A DNA stretch of 64,000 bases from Thiomonas sp. FB-6 (GCF_000377645.1 NZ_KB898476.1:62001-126000); one strand, 5' to 3'. Shown: positions 18,174 to 27,785, counted from the stretch's first letter. A program made the numbers and translations. The notes: generated by a model from the letters alone, not told the origin.

Positions 18174-18737
18174 TCAGATCTTCCCGACCAGGTCCAGCGA
18201 GGGCTTCAGGGTCTTCTCGCCTTCCTTCCACTTGGCCGGGCACACTTCGCCCGGGTGGCTGGCCACGTACTGCGCGGCCTTGACCTTGCGCAGCAGTTCG
18301 GAGGCGTCGCGCCCGATCCCGTTGTCATGGATCTCGCACAGCTTGATCTGGCCTTCGGGGTTGATCAGGAAGGTGCCGCGCAACGCCAGGCCCTCTTCCT
18401 CGATCATCACGTCGAAGTTGCGCGTGATGGCGCCGGTGGGGTCGCCGATCATCACGTACTGCACCTTGCCGATGGCTTCGGAGGTGTCGTGCCAGGCCTT
18501 GTGCGCGAAATGGGTGTCGGTGGACACGCTGTACACCTCCACGCCCAGTTTCTTGAACTCGGCGTAGTGGTCGGCCAGGTCTTCCAGTTCGGTCGGGCAC
18601 ACGAAGGTGAAATCGGCCGGGTAGAACACGACCACCGACCAGTGCCCCTTCAGGGTGGCGTCCGTGACCTCGATGAACTTGCCGCTCTGGTAGGCGTTGG
18701 CCTTGAAGGGCTTGATTTCGGTGTTGATCAGCGACAT
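18174..18737 (-). CDS. ahpC: Alkyl hydroperoxide reductase subunit C (peroxiredoxin)
   Basis: 187 residues, a typical 2-Cys peroxiredoxin. Peroxidatic Cys47 lies in FTFVCPTEL, resolving Cys166 in [10 protein letters not shown]. It reduces hydrogen peroxide and organic peroxides with AhpF as its reductase. The ATG is preceded by GAGGAAAAC. The upstream stretch (18738-18830) has ATAG-N7-like fragments but no convincing OxyR box. Confidence 0.98.
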   Translation of the reverse strand: MSLINTEIKPFKANAYQSGKFIEVTDATLKGHWSVVVFYPADFTFVCPTELEDLADHYAEFKKLGVEVYSVSTDTHFAHKAWHDTSEAIGKVQYVMIGDPTGAITRNFDVMIEEEGLALRGTFLINPEGQIKLCEIHDNGIGRDASELLRKVKAAQYVASHPGEVCPAKWKEGEKTLKPSLDLVGKI

Positions 18738-18935
18738 CGGTAGTTTTCCTCATCAGTTTGGAAGAGGTTTCATGCTATCCGGCGGCGCTCGATGGTTCCA
18801 ATTGATTTTTGGGATCAGGGTCATGCGCCAAGGCTATGAGGGGCTCCGGGCCCCGGATTTCCACGCTGGCGCGTGCCTCGAAGCCGCCCGCGGCGCGCGG
18901 CCGGTGCGACTCCACCAGCACCAGGCATCGCAGGG

Positions 18936-18990
18936 TGTACATCCGGCCGCGCCATGCATCTGTACCGCCCGCAAGCGCGACCAGCTGTAC
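18936..18990 (+). promoter_or_regulatory. Three TGTAC boxes at exact 25-bp spacing (operator candidate)
   Basis: TGTAC occurs at 18936-18940, 18961-18965 and 18986-18990, each exactly 25 bp from the next; the last two are extended to CTGTAC. They lie 37-91 bp before the start of the MocR-type regulator. MocR regulators are known to bind direct repeats upstream of their own or neighbouring genes, so these are candidate autoregulatory sites. The rest of the 18738-19026 gap shows only the ahpC ribosome site. Confidence 0.5.
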
Positions 18991-19026
18991 TGGGACAACA
19001 CAGTGGCAGTCTGCGATGATGGCGTC

Positions 19027-20469
19027 ATGGACGACAAGCAGCCGCTGTACCTGCAATTGGCCTCGAGCCTGGAGCACCAGGCCCGCAACGGTTCGCTGCG
19101 CGCGGGCACGCGGCTGCCCTCGGTACGCAACCATGCGCAGCAGCAAGGCGTGTCCATCAGCACCGTGCTGCAGGCCTACCGGGCGCTGGAGGACCGTGGG
19201 GTCATCGAGGCGCGGCCCAAGTCGGGGTTTTTCGTGCGCCGCGCGGCGCGCAGCCCGGCCGAGCCGCTGCCGTCGCGCCCCTCGTCGCGACCCGCCGCGG
19301 TGGGCAAGCCCGCGATCGCCCGCGTGGTGATGGAAGCCGCCGGCGACCCGGCCTACCACTCCTTCGGCGCCGCGCAGGCCAGCCCCGACCTGTACCCCAA
19401 CGAACGCATGCGCCGCTTCATCACGCGCGCCGCCGTGCGCCATGCGCCGTCGCTGGGGCGCTACCCGCGCCCCGCCGGCGCGGAGCCCCTGCGCCAGGCC
19501 ATCGCGCGCCACGCCCTGCCCCTGGCTTGCAACCTGCATTGGCGCGACGTGCTGGTCACCCACGGCTGCCGCGAGGCGGTGGCGCTGTGCCTGCGCGCGG
19601 TGACCCGCCCGGGCGACGTGGTGGCCATCGAATCCCCGGCGTACTTCGGCTTCCTGGAACTGCTGCAGTCGCTGCAATTGCGCGCGCTGGAAATCCCCAC
19701 GCATCCGCGCCATGGCATCTCGCTGGACGCGCTGGAATTCGCGCTGGACACGCAGCCGGTGCGCGCGCTGCTGGTCGTGCCCACGGTGTCCAACCCGCTG
19801 GGCTCGATCATGCCGGTGGCGGCCAAGCGCCGCCTGGCCGCGCTGGCCGCGGCCCGCGACCTGCCGGTGATCGAGGACGTGATCTGCAACGAACTGGCCG
19901 CCAGCGCCGACGCGCGCCGCGCCGTGCGCAGCTTCGACCCTACGGCGCGGGTGATGCTGTGCGGCTCCTTCAGCAAGACCCTCGCGCCCGGCCTGGCGCT
20001 GGGCTGGGTCGACGCCGGCCCGCGCGCCGCCGAACTGCTGGCCTGCAAGACGGCCAACAGCGCGGGCAGCGCGGAATTGCTCGAATGGGGCCTGGCCGAC
20101 ATGCTCGACGCGGGGGGCTACGAGCCCGCGCTGCGGCGCCTGCGGGGTTTTTTCGCCAGGCAGGTGCAGTTCGCGCGCGGCGTGATCGGCGAGAGCTTCC
20201 CGGCGGGAACCCGGGTGACCAACCCGGACGCCGGCTTTTTCCTCTGGCTGGAACTGCCCGCACCGGTCTGCGCGCTGAGCCTGTACGAGGCCTGCCTGGC
20301 CCGCCAGGTGGTGATCGCCCCCGGCCCGCTGTTCGGCGCGTCGGCGCGCTACGCGCATTGCCTGCGACTGAGCGTGGGCGAGCATTTCACCCCGGCGCGC
20401 ATCCAGGCGCTGCGCGACATCGGCGCGCTGGCCTGCGACCAATTGCGCCGGGCGGCCGGCAAGCCGTGA
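19027..20469 (+). CDS. MocR-type regulator: GntR helix-turn-helix fused to an aminotransferase domain
   Basis: 480 residues from MDDKQPLYLQLA. Residues 1-75 are a GntR winged helix (LYLQLASSLEHQARNGSLRAGTRLPSVRNHA, VSISTVLQAYRALEDRGVIEARPKSGFFV). The rest is a fold-type I aminotransferase domain with LVTHGCREAVALCLRA, VPTVSNPLGS, VIEDVICNEL and the PLP-lysine motif GSFSKTLAPGLALGW. MocR proteins sense a PLP-linked ligand, but which one is unknown here. It has no PLP or GABA genes beside it; the next gene, a TonB-like protein, overlaps its stop codon (GTGA). Confidence 0.92.
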   Translation: MDDKQPLYLQLASSLEHQARNGSLRAGTRLPSVRNHAQQQGVSISTVLQAYRALEDRGVIEARPKSGFFVRRAARSPAEPLPSRPSSRPAAVGKPAIARVVMEAAGDPAYHSFGAAQASPDLYPNERMRRFITRAAVRHAPSLGRYPRPAGAEPLRQAIARHALPLACNLHWRDVLVTHGCREAVALCLRAVTRPGDVVAIESPAYFGFLELLQSLQLRALEIPTHPRHGISLDALEFALDTQPVRALLVVPTVSNPLGSIMPVAAKRRLAALAAARDLPVIEDVICNELAASADARRAVRSFDPTARVMLCGSFSKTLAPGLALGWVDAGPRAAELLACKTANSAGSAELLEWGLADMLDAGGYEPALRRLRGFFARQVQFARGVIGESFPAGTRVTNPDAGFFLWLELPAPVCALSLYEACLARQVVIAPGPLFGASARYAHCLRLSVGEHFTPARIQALRDIGALACDQLRRAAGKP

Positions 20470-21371
20470 TCGCGGCGCGCGGCAGCGAAGCCAGGCGGCG
20501 CGCCATGGCCGCCCTGGCGGCGCTGCTGCTGCATGCGGCCGTATTGCTGGGGCTGCTGCGGGTCATGCAGGCGGCCGCGCCACGCACCCCGGTCCCGGCG
20601 GTGCTCGTGCGCATCGAGACGCAGCCTTCCGCCGCTTCGCCCGCCGGCCCCGCGCATGCCCCTGGCCAGACGTCGTCCGCGGCGCGGCGCTCGGCCGGGC
20701 TCGCACGACCGCGGGCCCCGCAGGGGGCCGCGCTCCAGCCGTCGGACGAATTCCGGCGAAGCCAGCCGCCTCGCGCAAGCGGCACCGGGCCGCTCCGGCG
20801 CGCCGCCCGGCCGCGGGAGCGCGAGCCCTCGCCGGCGTCGGGCGCGCAAGCGCGCCCGCCAGGCCGCATCACGGCACGCGCCACCTTGCCCGCGGGCTCG
20901 ACGTCCGCGGCTGCCGGCGGCAACGCCTCCCCCCACGCGGGCACCGCCCCCAGCGAGACGGCGAGCGTGACCGCCGGGGCGACGGCCGCCACGGAAATCC
21001 CGGCCGCGCCCGGGGAGCCGGCGCAAGCTCCCCCCGCCGCGCGCGCCGAGGCTTCGGCGGGCACGGCTTCGCCGGCGGCGCGGGCCGGCCCGGCGCGCAC
21101 GCCGGCCCCTTCCACCCCGCTGGCCGCGGAACTGGTCTGCCGCCAGCAGGTGCGCCCCGCCATGCCCGCGCTGGCGATCGAGGAAGGCGTGGGCGGCACG
21201 GTGGTGGCGCAGGCCCGGGTGGTGCACGGGCGCGTGAGCTCGGTCACCATCGTCTCCGGTCCGGAGATCTTCCACCGCGCCGTGCGCCAGGCCATGCTGC
21301 GCTACCGCTGCGAGGATCTGGGCGGGCGTGCCGTCACGGTGACGCAGGAATTCCGGTTCCAGCTGCGCTGA
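20466..21371 (+). CDS. TonB-family energy-transducer-like protein
   Basis: 301 residues from a GTG overlapping the stop of the upstream regulator (GTGA). The layout is that of TonB: one N-terminal membrane helix (ALAALLLHAAVLLGLL), a long Pro/Ala/Arg/Ser-rich spacer (about 40-220), and a C-terminal domain with VGGTVVAQARVVHGRVSSVTIVSGPEIFHRAVRQAMLRYRC, the TonB C-terminal repeat pattern. No ExbB, ExbD or outer-membrane receptor is adjacent, so it may be a TonB-like orphan with another task. Confidence 0.75.
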   Translation: MIAARGSEARRRAMAALAALLLHAAVLLGLLRVMQAAAPRTPVPAVLVRIETQPSAASPAGPAHAPGQTSSAARRSAGLARPRAPQGAALQPSDEFRRSQPPRASGTGPLRRAARPREREPSPASGAQARPPGRITARATLPAGSTSAAAGGNASPHAGTAPSETASVTAGATAATEIPAAPGEPAQAPPAARAEASAGTASPAARAGPARTPAPSTPLAAELVCRQQVRPAMPALAIEEGVGGTVVAQARVVHGRVSSVTIVSGPEIFHRAVRQAMLRYRCEDLGGRAVTVTQEFRFQLR

Positions 21372-21489
21372 TCGCAGGGGCCGCGGCCCCGCGGGCTCAG
21401 CGCCTGCAATGGGTCAAGGACCGGCACCAGAATCCGCCGCATGATGCGCATCACGCCGTCCACCCCACGCCGTCCGCGCCCCGACCTTC

Positions 21490-23469
21490 ATGCCCTTCGC
21501 CATCGACCGCCCCGCCGCCGCGTTGCCGTCGCCCGCGGCGAGCGTGCCACCCTTTCTCGCAACCCTGCCGCCGAGTTCCGCGCAACGGCGGGCGGCCGCG
21601 GCGGTCCTGGCCGCGCTGCTGCTGCTCGCCGCGGCGGCGCTGCCCTGGCTGCACGTGCCGCTGGCGCCGCTGCGTGTGCTGGTTCCGGCCTACCAGACCG
21701 TCATGGCCCTGCTGGCGCTGCTCACCGGCTGGCTGCTGCTCGCGCAGGCCCGCATCCTGAGCTCGCGCGCGCTGCTCGTGCTCAGTGCGAGCTACGGCTT
21801 CTCCGCCGCCATGGCCCTGCTGCTGGCGCTGAGTTTCCCGGGTCTGCGCACGGGCGGAGGATCCTGGCTCGCGCAGGGCTACGCACAGACCACCGCCTGG
21901 CTGTACTTTCTCTGGCATGGCGGCTTCGCGCTGGGCATCGGCGGCTACGCGCTGGCGGCGCGCACGGGCCCGGCGGGAGGCAGGCCGCCTCTTCCGGCCG
22001 CCGCCGCGGCGCTGGCCTGGGGCCTGGCCGCCGCGGCCGCACTGGGCTGCGCGGCCTTCGCCACGGTGGGCTCGGCCTGGGTGCCGCCGCTGATGAGCGG
22101 CGACAGCGACCTTCCCGCGAGGACCTGGGCCGCGCTCGGCGCCTTCGCCACGGGAGCGCTGATGCTGGGGCTGCTGGCATGGCGCCGCCGCACGCGCACC
22201 GTGCTGGACCTCTGGCTGCAGCTGACCCTCGCCGCCTGGGCGCTGGCCGTGCTGCTGGCCGGGGTGCTCAACCACGGCCGCTTCGACCTGGGCTGGTACG
22301 TCGGCCGGCTGTGCAGCCTGGCGGCCGATCTCACGGTGCTGCTCGCGCTGCTGCTGGAGAACAGCGTGCTCTACGCCCGTCTGGCTGAGCAGCATCGCCG
22401 GGAGCACGCCTCGAATCGCCAGCGCCTGCAGGACAGCGAGCAGCGCTTTCGCACCGTGTTCGACCACGCGACGGTGGCCATCAGCGTGCACGACGCCGCC
22501 ACCGGCGCCCTGCTGCAGGCCAACGCCCGCGCCCTGCAGACCTGCGGCGGCGACATGGAGCAGGCGCCGGCGCAAGGCTCGTGGCCCTTCGCCTGCGCGG
22601 CGCCCGCCGCACCCATCCGCGCCGCCGCGGCCGGGCCCAGCCGCATCGAGTGGCGCAGCCAGCGCTCCGACGGCACCGACTACTGGGAGGAGGTGCTGTT
22701 GACACCGGTCCAGCTCGACGGACACCCGCGCGTGCTCGCGGTGGCCAGCGACATCACCGAACGCAAGGAATTGCAGCGCCAGATCCTCGAAGTCAGCACG
22801 GCCGAGCAGGAGCGCATCGGGCGCGAGGTGCACGACGGCATCGGCCAGCAGCTCACCGCGCTCACCATGCTGGCCGGTGCCCTGCAGCGCCGGCTGCGGC
22901 TGGCCGGCCACGAGCCCGAGGCCGAGGCCCTGGGGCAGTTGCAACTGCATCTGCAGTCCACGCTGGAGCAGGCGCGCGCACTCGCACGCGGCCTGGCACC
23001 GGTGGACATCGACCGCCACGACCTGCCCGACGCCTTGCGCGAACTGGCCGCACGGGTGCGCGAAAGCACCGGACTGCACTGCGACTACGCGGGGCTGCTG
23101 CAACTCGAACTGCCGCGGGCCGCGCTGGCGCGCCACCTGTTCCGCATCGCGCAGGAAGGCGTGGCCAACGCGCTGCGCCACGCCGAGGCGACGCGGGTGC
23201 AGATCCGCCTCGAGGCGCACACACCCGGAATCGTGCTGCAGGTGCTGGACGACGGGCGCGGCGTGCAGGTCCCCGGCGCGCGCCGGGGGCGCCTCGGGTT
23301 GCACATCATGGCCTACCGGGCCGACGCGCTGGGCGCACGCCTGTACGTGCGCCGCCGCGCCGCCGGCGGAACCGAGGTGCGCTGCGAATTGCCGCTGGCC
23401 GAGGCGGCAAGGCCGGAGGCCGAGGCCGAGCCCCCGCGAAGCGGTGGCTGTGCCGCCCCGGATGCTTGA
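21490..23469 (+). CDS. Membrane sensor histidine kinase, MASE-type input, PAS, HisKA_3 (NarX/UhpB class)
   Basis: 659 residues. An N-terminal integral membrane sensor of about seven to eight helices (residues 35-300) is followed by a coiled stretch (LAEQHRREHASNRQRLQDSEQRF), a PAS/PAC domain (RTVFDHATVAISVHDA to VLAVASDITERKEL), and a HisKA_3 dimerisation domain with the phosphorylated His in EQERIGREVHDGIGQQLTAL. The ATPase part has LFRIAQEGVANALRHAEA, VLDDGRG and GRLGLHIMAYRA. This class pairs with NarL/LuxR-type regulators, but none is adjacent. The signal is unknown. Confidence 0.92.
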   Translation: MPFAIDRPAAALPSPAASVPPFLATLPPSSAQRRAAAAVLAALLLLAAAALPWLHVPLAPLRVLVPAYQTVMALLALLTGWLLLAQARILSSRALLVLSASYGFSAAMALLLALSFPGLRTGGGSWLAQGYAQTTAWLYFLWHGGFALGIGGYALAARTGPAGGRPPLPAAAAALAWGLAAAAALGCAAFATVGSAWVPPLMSGDSDLPARTWAALGAFATGALMLGLLAWRRRTRTVLDLWLQLTLAAWALAVLLAGVLNHGRFDLGWYVGRLCSLAADLTVLLALLLENSVLYARLAEQHRREHASNRQRLQDSEQRFRTVFDHATVAISVHDAATGALLQANARALQTCGGDMEQAPAQGSWPFACAAPAAPIRAAAAGPSRIEWRSQRSDGTDYWEEVLLTPVQLDGHPRVLAVASDITERKELQRQILEVSTAEQERIGREVHDGIGQQLTALTMLAGALQRRLRLAGHEPEAEALGQLQLHLQSTLEQARALARGLAPVDIDRHDLPDALRELAARVRESTGLHCDYAGLLQLELPRAALARHLFRIAQEGVANALRHAEATRVQIRLEAHTPGIVLQVLDDGRGVQVPGARRGRLGLHIMAYRADALGARLYVRRRAAGGTEVRCELPLAEAARPEAEAEPPRSGGCAAPDA

Positions 23470-23565
23470 TTACAGTAGCTGAGGAGTGCGTATCGCGGGC
23501 AGGACGGCACCCGCGCCGCGCCGCTTGAACACACAGGGAAAACACGGGGACATCGACACCAAACC

Positions 23566-24519
23566 ATGGGCCTGCTCGACATTGCACGCCGTCTGGGCCT
23601 GCGCGGCGCCGCGCAGCCGGACCACCCGCCCGTCGCCTCATCCCCCGCGCAGCCCGCAGCCGCCGTCCCGCGCGGCCCCGTTCCGGGGCCAGCCGTCGCC
23701 GCCGCGCAACGCATGCCTCCCGCTCCGGGCGACGCCTGCCGCTTTTTCGTCTACGCGACAGGCCAGTCCTGCGTGGCCGGGCGCGGCATGAGCGCGAAGG
23801 AACGCGAGGTGCTGCGCACCCTGGACCAGGCGCTGGAAAAGCCGCGCGCCTTGGCCAACTGGATTCCGCGCCCGCCGTCGGTGCTGCCGCGCCTGCTGGC
23901 CTGCCTGCGCGACGACGAAGCCTCGCTGCGCGAGGCCTGCTCGCTGATCCGCGCCGATCCTTACCTCGCCGCCGAGATCCTGCGCCTGGCCAACTCGGCG
24001 CGCCACCAGCACGGCGCGCCGGTCACCGAACTGGAACGCGCGGTGACCCGCGTGGGCATCGACGGCGTGCGCCGGACGGTCAGCGCCAGCCTGGTGCGCC
24101 CGCTGTTCGACAGCATGCGCGACCCGCTGCTCGGCCAGGCCCTGCCGCGCCTGTGGACCCACGCGCAGACCAAGAGCGACTGGTGCCAGGCGATGGCGGG
24201 CGAGCGCGGCGTCGACGCCTTCGATGCCTACCTCGCCGGGCTCACCCACAACCTGGGCTGGATCGGCGCGCTCAAGGCGCTCGGGCGCAGCCCCTCGGCG
24301 GGAACCGCCAGCGGCTACAGCGCCGAGTTCGCGCTGGCGCTGGGCCGGCGTAGCGAGCGCATGTTCGGCTGCAGCGCCGAGCAGTGGCAGATCAGCGAGG
24401 CCTTGTCGCGCCTGGGCGCGGCCTTGCGCGTGCGCAGCCTGGAGGAATTGCGCGAAGCCCTCGCCGATGTCCTGCGCCAGGCCGACGCGCAAGCCACGCG
24501 CGAACTCGCCGCGGCCTGA
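23566..24519 (+). CDS. HDOD-domain protein
   Basis: 317 residues. After a Pro/Ala-rich 80-residue lead there is an HDOD domain: ANWIPRPPSVLPRLLACLRDDEASLREACSLIRADPYLAAEILRLANSA, LERAVTRVGIDGVRR and LAGLTHNLGWIGALKAL. HDOD domains are HD-superfamily folds without phosphodiesterase residues and often act as scaffolds in signalling. It sits between an orphan kinase and the RpfC-like kinase; whether it belongs to the DSF circuit is unknown. Confidence 0.85.
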   Translation: MGLLDIARRLGLRGAAQPDHPPVASSPAQPAAAVPRGPVPGPAVAAAQRMPPAPGDACRFFVYATGQSCVAGRGMSAKEREVLRTLDQALEKPRALANWIPRPPSVLPRLLACLRDDEASLREACSLIRADPYLAAEILRLANSARHQHGAPVTELERAVTRVGIDGVRRTVSASLVRPLFDSMRDPLLGQALPRLWTHAQTKSDWCQAMAGERGVDAFDAYLAGLTHNLGWIGALKALGRSPSAGTASGYSAEFALALGRRSERMFGCSAEQWQISEALSRLGAALRVRSLEELREALADVLRQADAQATRELAAA

Positions 24520-24553
24520 ACCGGGGCGCGGCGCGGCCCGGCCCTGGGGGCCT

Positions 24554-26686
24554 TCAGAACCCTGCGGCCTGCTGCATGGTTTCGGCCACGATGCCGTGCA
24601 GCGCCTCGCGCGTGCGGGTGCTGGTGTCGCGCAGGTCCGCGGCGATGCGCCCGCGGTTTTCCAGCAGGTAGGCATCCTCGGTGCGCATCACGCCCAGCGC
24701 CATGTTCATCAGGCGCATGGCGCCGGTCTCCATGCACACGCCCTTGAGCGCGTGCCCGGCGTCGCGCGCTGCCTGCATGTCGCCGGCAGCCAGCGCGTCC
24801 AGGATGCGCTCCGTGTTGGCCTCGATGTCCTCGGAGGCGCGGTCCAGCAGTTCCTTGATGAACACCTGCCGGGTGCCGATCTGGCGCAGGCGGTCGATGA
24901 CGGCCAGGTCCACGAACACCACCGGCACCGGCCGCAGGTGCGAACTCCCCGCGGCGGCCGCGGGCGCCTGGGCGGAGGCGGCCGCCACCTCGCCCTGCAC
25001 GGGTGCCGCCGCCACGTCGCCGGCGTCCTCGCAGGCCTGGCGGATCGCCGCGCGCAATTCGCGCAGGCGCACCGGCTTGGTCAGCACCCCGAGCGCGCCG
25101 GTGTTGCGCAGCTTCTCGCCCGTCACCACGGTGGCGTCGGCCGTCAGGAAATAGGCCGGCGCCGCGTCGTGCCGGCCGAAGCGATAGGTCTGCAGCAACA
25201 CGCTGCCGTCCATCGCGCCGAGGTTGTAGTCCAGCAGCAGCAGGTCGAAACGGTCGGGCCCCGAGAGGATGTCCAGCGCCTGCTCGCCGCTGGCCGCCGT
25301 GACCACCGAATGCCCTTCGCGCTGCAGCAGTTCCTCCAGCAGGTAGCGGTTGGTCTGGTTGTCGTCGACCACCAGGATGCGCCGGCGGTCCACGTCCTCC
25401 GCCAGCAACTCGTCGTCCAGGGTGGCCGGGCGCTCCTCGGGCCTGGCCTTGCGCGAGCGCTGCATGCGCAGGTCGAACCAGAAGGTGCTGCCCATGCCGA
25501 TCTCCGAGATCAGGCGCAGGTCGCCGCCCATCAGTTCGACCGCCTGCTTGCTGATCGCCAGGCCCAGCCCGGCCCCCTCGGCATGGGCATTCGACTGCCC
25601 CGGCACCTGCACGAAGGGATCGAAGATGCGCTGCTGGAATTCCTTGGCGATGCCCATGCCGGTGTCGCGCACGCTGAAGCGGATGGTGTAGGCGTCGTCA
25701 TGCTGCTGCAGCATGGAGATCTGCAGGGCCACCGATCCGAATTCGGTGAACTTCACCGCGTTGCCCAGCAGGTTGATCAGGACCCGCACCAGCCAGTGCT
25801 GATCCCCGAGCACCGCGTCGGTGATGCGCGGATCCAGCGTGGCCGAGAAGGCCAGTCCCTTCTTCTGGGCCTTCATCTCCACCGAGGCGCGCACCACCTC
25901 GAGCTGCTGCTCCAGGTCCACCGTGTCGACCGACAGCGTGAGCTTGCCCACCGACAGGCGGCTCTGGTCGAGCAAGGCATTGATGTCCGCCAGCAGATGC
26001 GAACTCAGCGACAGGATGGTCTCGGCCAGGCGCTTCTGGCGCTGGTTCGGAATCTCGTTGCGCAGCAGTTCCGCGGCGTTCGAGATTCCCCCCAGCGGGG
26101 TGCGCAATTCATGGCTGGCGCGTGCCAGCAATTCGCTCTTGGCCATGCTTTCGCTTTCCGCGTAGCGCAGCGCCAGGTAGAGCTTGTCCATCAGGATCCC
26201 GACGTAGCCGGGAATGATCACGATGGAAATCATGCACGACAGCCAGAAGCTGAGGTGATCGCGCCAATACGGGACCAGCGGCCCCAGGGCCAGCCCCACC
26301 AGCGAGGCGACCTGCGAGCTGTGCATGATGCCCTTGCTTCCCGTGCGCATGCCGTAGCCGATGGCCGAAAACACGTAGAACGGAACCACCAGCTGCGCAT
26401 AGGGCCCCAGCACCAGGGTCCAGCCGGTCAGTACCGCAGCGTCGGCCACGGCGCAGGCGTGCAGCAGCCAGTCCGGGAAGCGGAACTTGCGTCGCAGGCC
26501 GATCGCGTAGACGGCCCCCGCGTACAGCATGTGCGCGATGCCCACGGCCACCGCGTAGCGCGGCATCGTGCGGGTGAAATGAAAGGCGCCGAGCCCCAGC
26601 AGGATGATCGCGCCGCCGAAGAACAGGCGCACGATCACCTGGCCGCGCAATGCGGCGACGCGGTCGAAGATGACGGGCCTTTGCAT
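24554..26686 (-). CDS. rpfC: RpfC-like hybrid sensor kinase (HisKA-HATPase-REC-Hpt), probable DSF sensor
   Basis: 710 residues, near the length of Xanthomonas RpfC. About five to six membrane helices (residues 18-165) lead into HisKA with the phospho-His192 in ARASHELRTPLGGI, an HATPase (LINLLGNAVKF, DTGMGIA, GAGLGLAISK), a receiver domain with Asp486 in LLLLDYNLGAMDG, and a C-terminal Hpt domain with His645 in AGHALKGVCMETGA. This order, plus the neighbouring HD-GYP regulator and RpfF-like synthase, is the RpfC arrangement: DSF sensing, phosphorelay to RpfG, and RpfF restraint through the receiver. Name by homology and context. Confidence 0.88.
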   Translation of the reverse strand: MQRPVIFDRVAALRGQVIVRLFFGGAIILLGLGAFHFTRTMPRYAVAVGIAHMLYAGAVYAIGLRRKFRFPDWLLHACAVADAAVLTGWTLVLGPYAQLVVPFYVFSAIGYGMRTGSKGIMHSSQVASLVGLALGPLVPYWRDHLSFWLSCMISIVIIPGYVGILMDKLYLALRYAESESMAKSELLARASHELRTPLGGISNAAELLRNEIPNQRQKRLAETILSLSSHLLADINALLDQSRLSVGKLTLSVDTVDLEQQLEVVRASVEMKAQKKGLAFSATLDPRITDAVLGDQHWLVRVLINLLGNAVKFTEFGSVALQISMLQQHDDAYTIRFSVRDTGMGIAKEFQQRIFDPFVQVPGQSNAHAEGAGLGLAISKQAVELMGGDLRLISEIGMGSTFWFDLRMQRSRKARPEERPATLDDELLAEDVDRRRILVVDDNQTNRYLLEELLQREGHSVVTAASGEQALDILSGPDRFDLLLLDYNLGAMDGSVLLQTYRFGRHDAAPAYFLTADATVVTGEKLRNTGALGVLTKPVRLRELRAAIRQACEDAGDVAAAPVQGEVAAASAQAPAAAAGSSHLRPVPVVFVDLAVIDRLRQIGTRQVFIKELLDRASEDIEANTERILDALAAGDMQAARDAGHALKGVCMETGAMRLMNMALGVMRTEDAYLLENRGRIAADLRDTSTRTREALHGIVAETMQQAAGF

Positions 26687-26714
26687 GTCTGTCGCTCTCT
26701 TTCGGCGTCCCGGT

Positions 26715-27785
26715 TTACTGGAAGGTGCGCTGGATGGTCAATATCCGCGATTTGTGCGACAGGAAGGCCTGCACGAAATCCGGATCCAGGTGTTTCCCGG
26801 ACTGCTCGCGCAGATAACCCTCGGCCTGCTCGTAGCTCCAGGGTTCCTTGTAGGGGCGCCGCGAGGTCAGCGCATCGTAGACGTCGACCACCGCCAGGAT
26901 GCGCGCGGAAACCGGAATGTCGTTTCCGGCCAGATGGTCCGGATAGCCGCTGCCGTCGAATTTCTCATGGTGCGAACGCGCGATTTCCGCGGCCACCATC
27001 AGGGGCTCCGAATCGCCTCCGGCCAGCATGGCGTGGCCGATGATGGTGTGCGTGCGCATCACCTCCCATTCCTCCACGGTCAGCGTGCGCCGGGCCAGCA
27101 GAATGCTGTCGGGAATCGCGACCTTGCCGATGTCGTGCAGCGGAGAAGCCAGTTCGATCATCGACGCATAGTTGTCGTCGAAACCCAGGCCACGCGAAAG
27201 CACGGAGGCGTAGCGCCCGATGCGCGACAGGTGCGCGCCGGTGTCGGTATCACGCTGCTCGGCCACCTTGGCCAGGCGCAGCAGCGTGTCCATCTTCTTC
27301 TTCTGCAGGTCCTGCACGACCTGCTCCACCTTGCGCTCCAGGGATTGGGCATGCTGCAGCGTGGCCAGCTGGAAACGCCGCATATTCAAGAGGTTGCGGC
27401 AGCGCGCGGCGCATTCCCGATAATCCAGCGGGCGATTCAGATAATCGTTCGCGCCGGCGTCGAAAGCTTCGTAGCGGATTTGCACGTCCTCCACCGCCGT
27501 GATGCACACGATGGGCGGTTCGTGCAAATGCTCCAGCCTTCTCAGCGCGCGCACCAGTTCGACGCCGGTCATTTGCGGCATGCGGTAATCGGTGAGCACC
27601 AGGTCCACGTCGTGACCCTGCGCGAATTCGACGGCCGCGAAGGGGTCGCAGAAAGCCACGATCTGCCCCTCCGGGCAGAAGCCGCGCGCGATTTCCGTCA
27701 ACAGGTGACAATTGGTCGGCTGATCATCGACGATCAGCACCACCGGCTTGCGCCCCCAGCGATCGCTCACGTTGCCAAGATCCAT
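26715..27785 (-). CDS. rpfG: RpfG-like response regulator with HD-GYP c-di-GMP phosphodiesterase domain
   Basis: 356 residues from the ATG at 27785, preceded by GAGG at 9 nt; a TTG at 27806 is less likely. The receiver domain carries phospho-Asp66 in LVLTDYRMP. A coiled linker (LERKVEQVVQDLQKKKMDTLLRLAKVAEQRD) leads to the HD-GYP domain with LASPLHDIGKVAIPD, HHEKFDGSGYPDHL and ALTSRRPYK, all expected metal and signature residues present. It would hydrolyse c-di-GMP when phosphorylated. It is 28 bp upstream of the RpfC-like gene on the same strand and divergent from the ACP gene. Confidence 0.92.
   Translation of the reverse strand: MDLGNVSDRWGRKPVVLIVDDQPTNCHLLTEIARGFCPEGQIVAFCDPFAAVEFAQGHDVDLVLTDYRMPQMTGVELVRALRRLEHLHEPPIVCITAVEDVQIRYEAFDAGANDYLNRPLDYRECAARCRNLLNMRRFQLATLQHAQSLERKVEQVVQDLQKKKMDTLLRLAKVAEQRDTDTGAHLSRIGRYASVLSRGLGFDDNYASMIELASPLHDIGKVAIPDSILLARRTLTVEEWEVMRTHTIIGHAMLAGGDSEPLMVAAEIARSHHEKFDGSGYPDHLAGNDIPVSARILAVVDVYDALTSRRPYKEPWSYEQAEGYLREQSGKHLDPDFVQAFLSHKSRILTIQRTFQ

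Noticed and set aside
18750-18830. An OxyR box before ahpC
   Set aside because: Only ATAG-N7-CCTC is seen on the minus strand; the other half-sites do not match.
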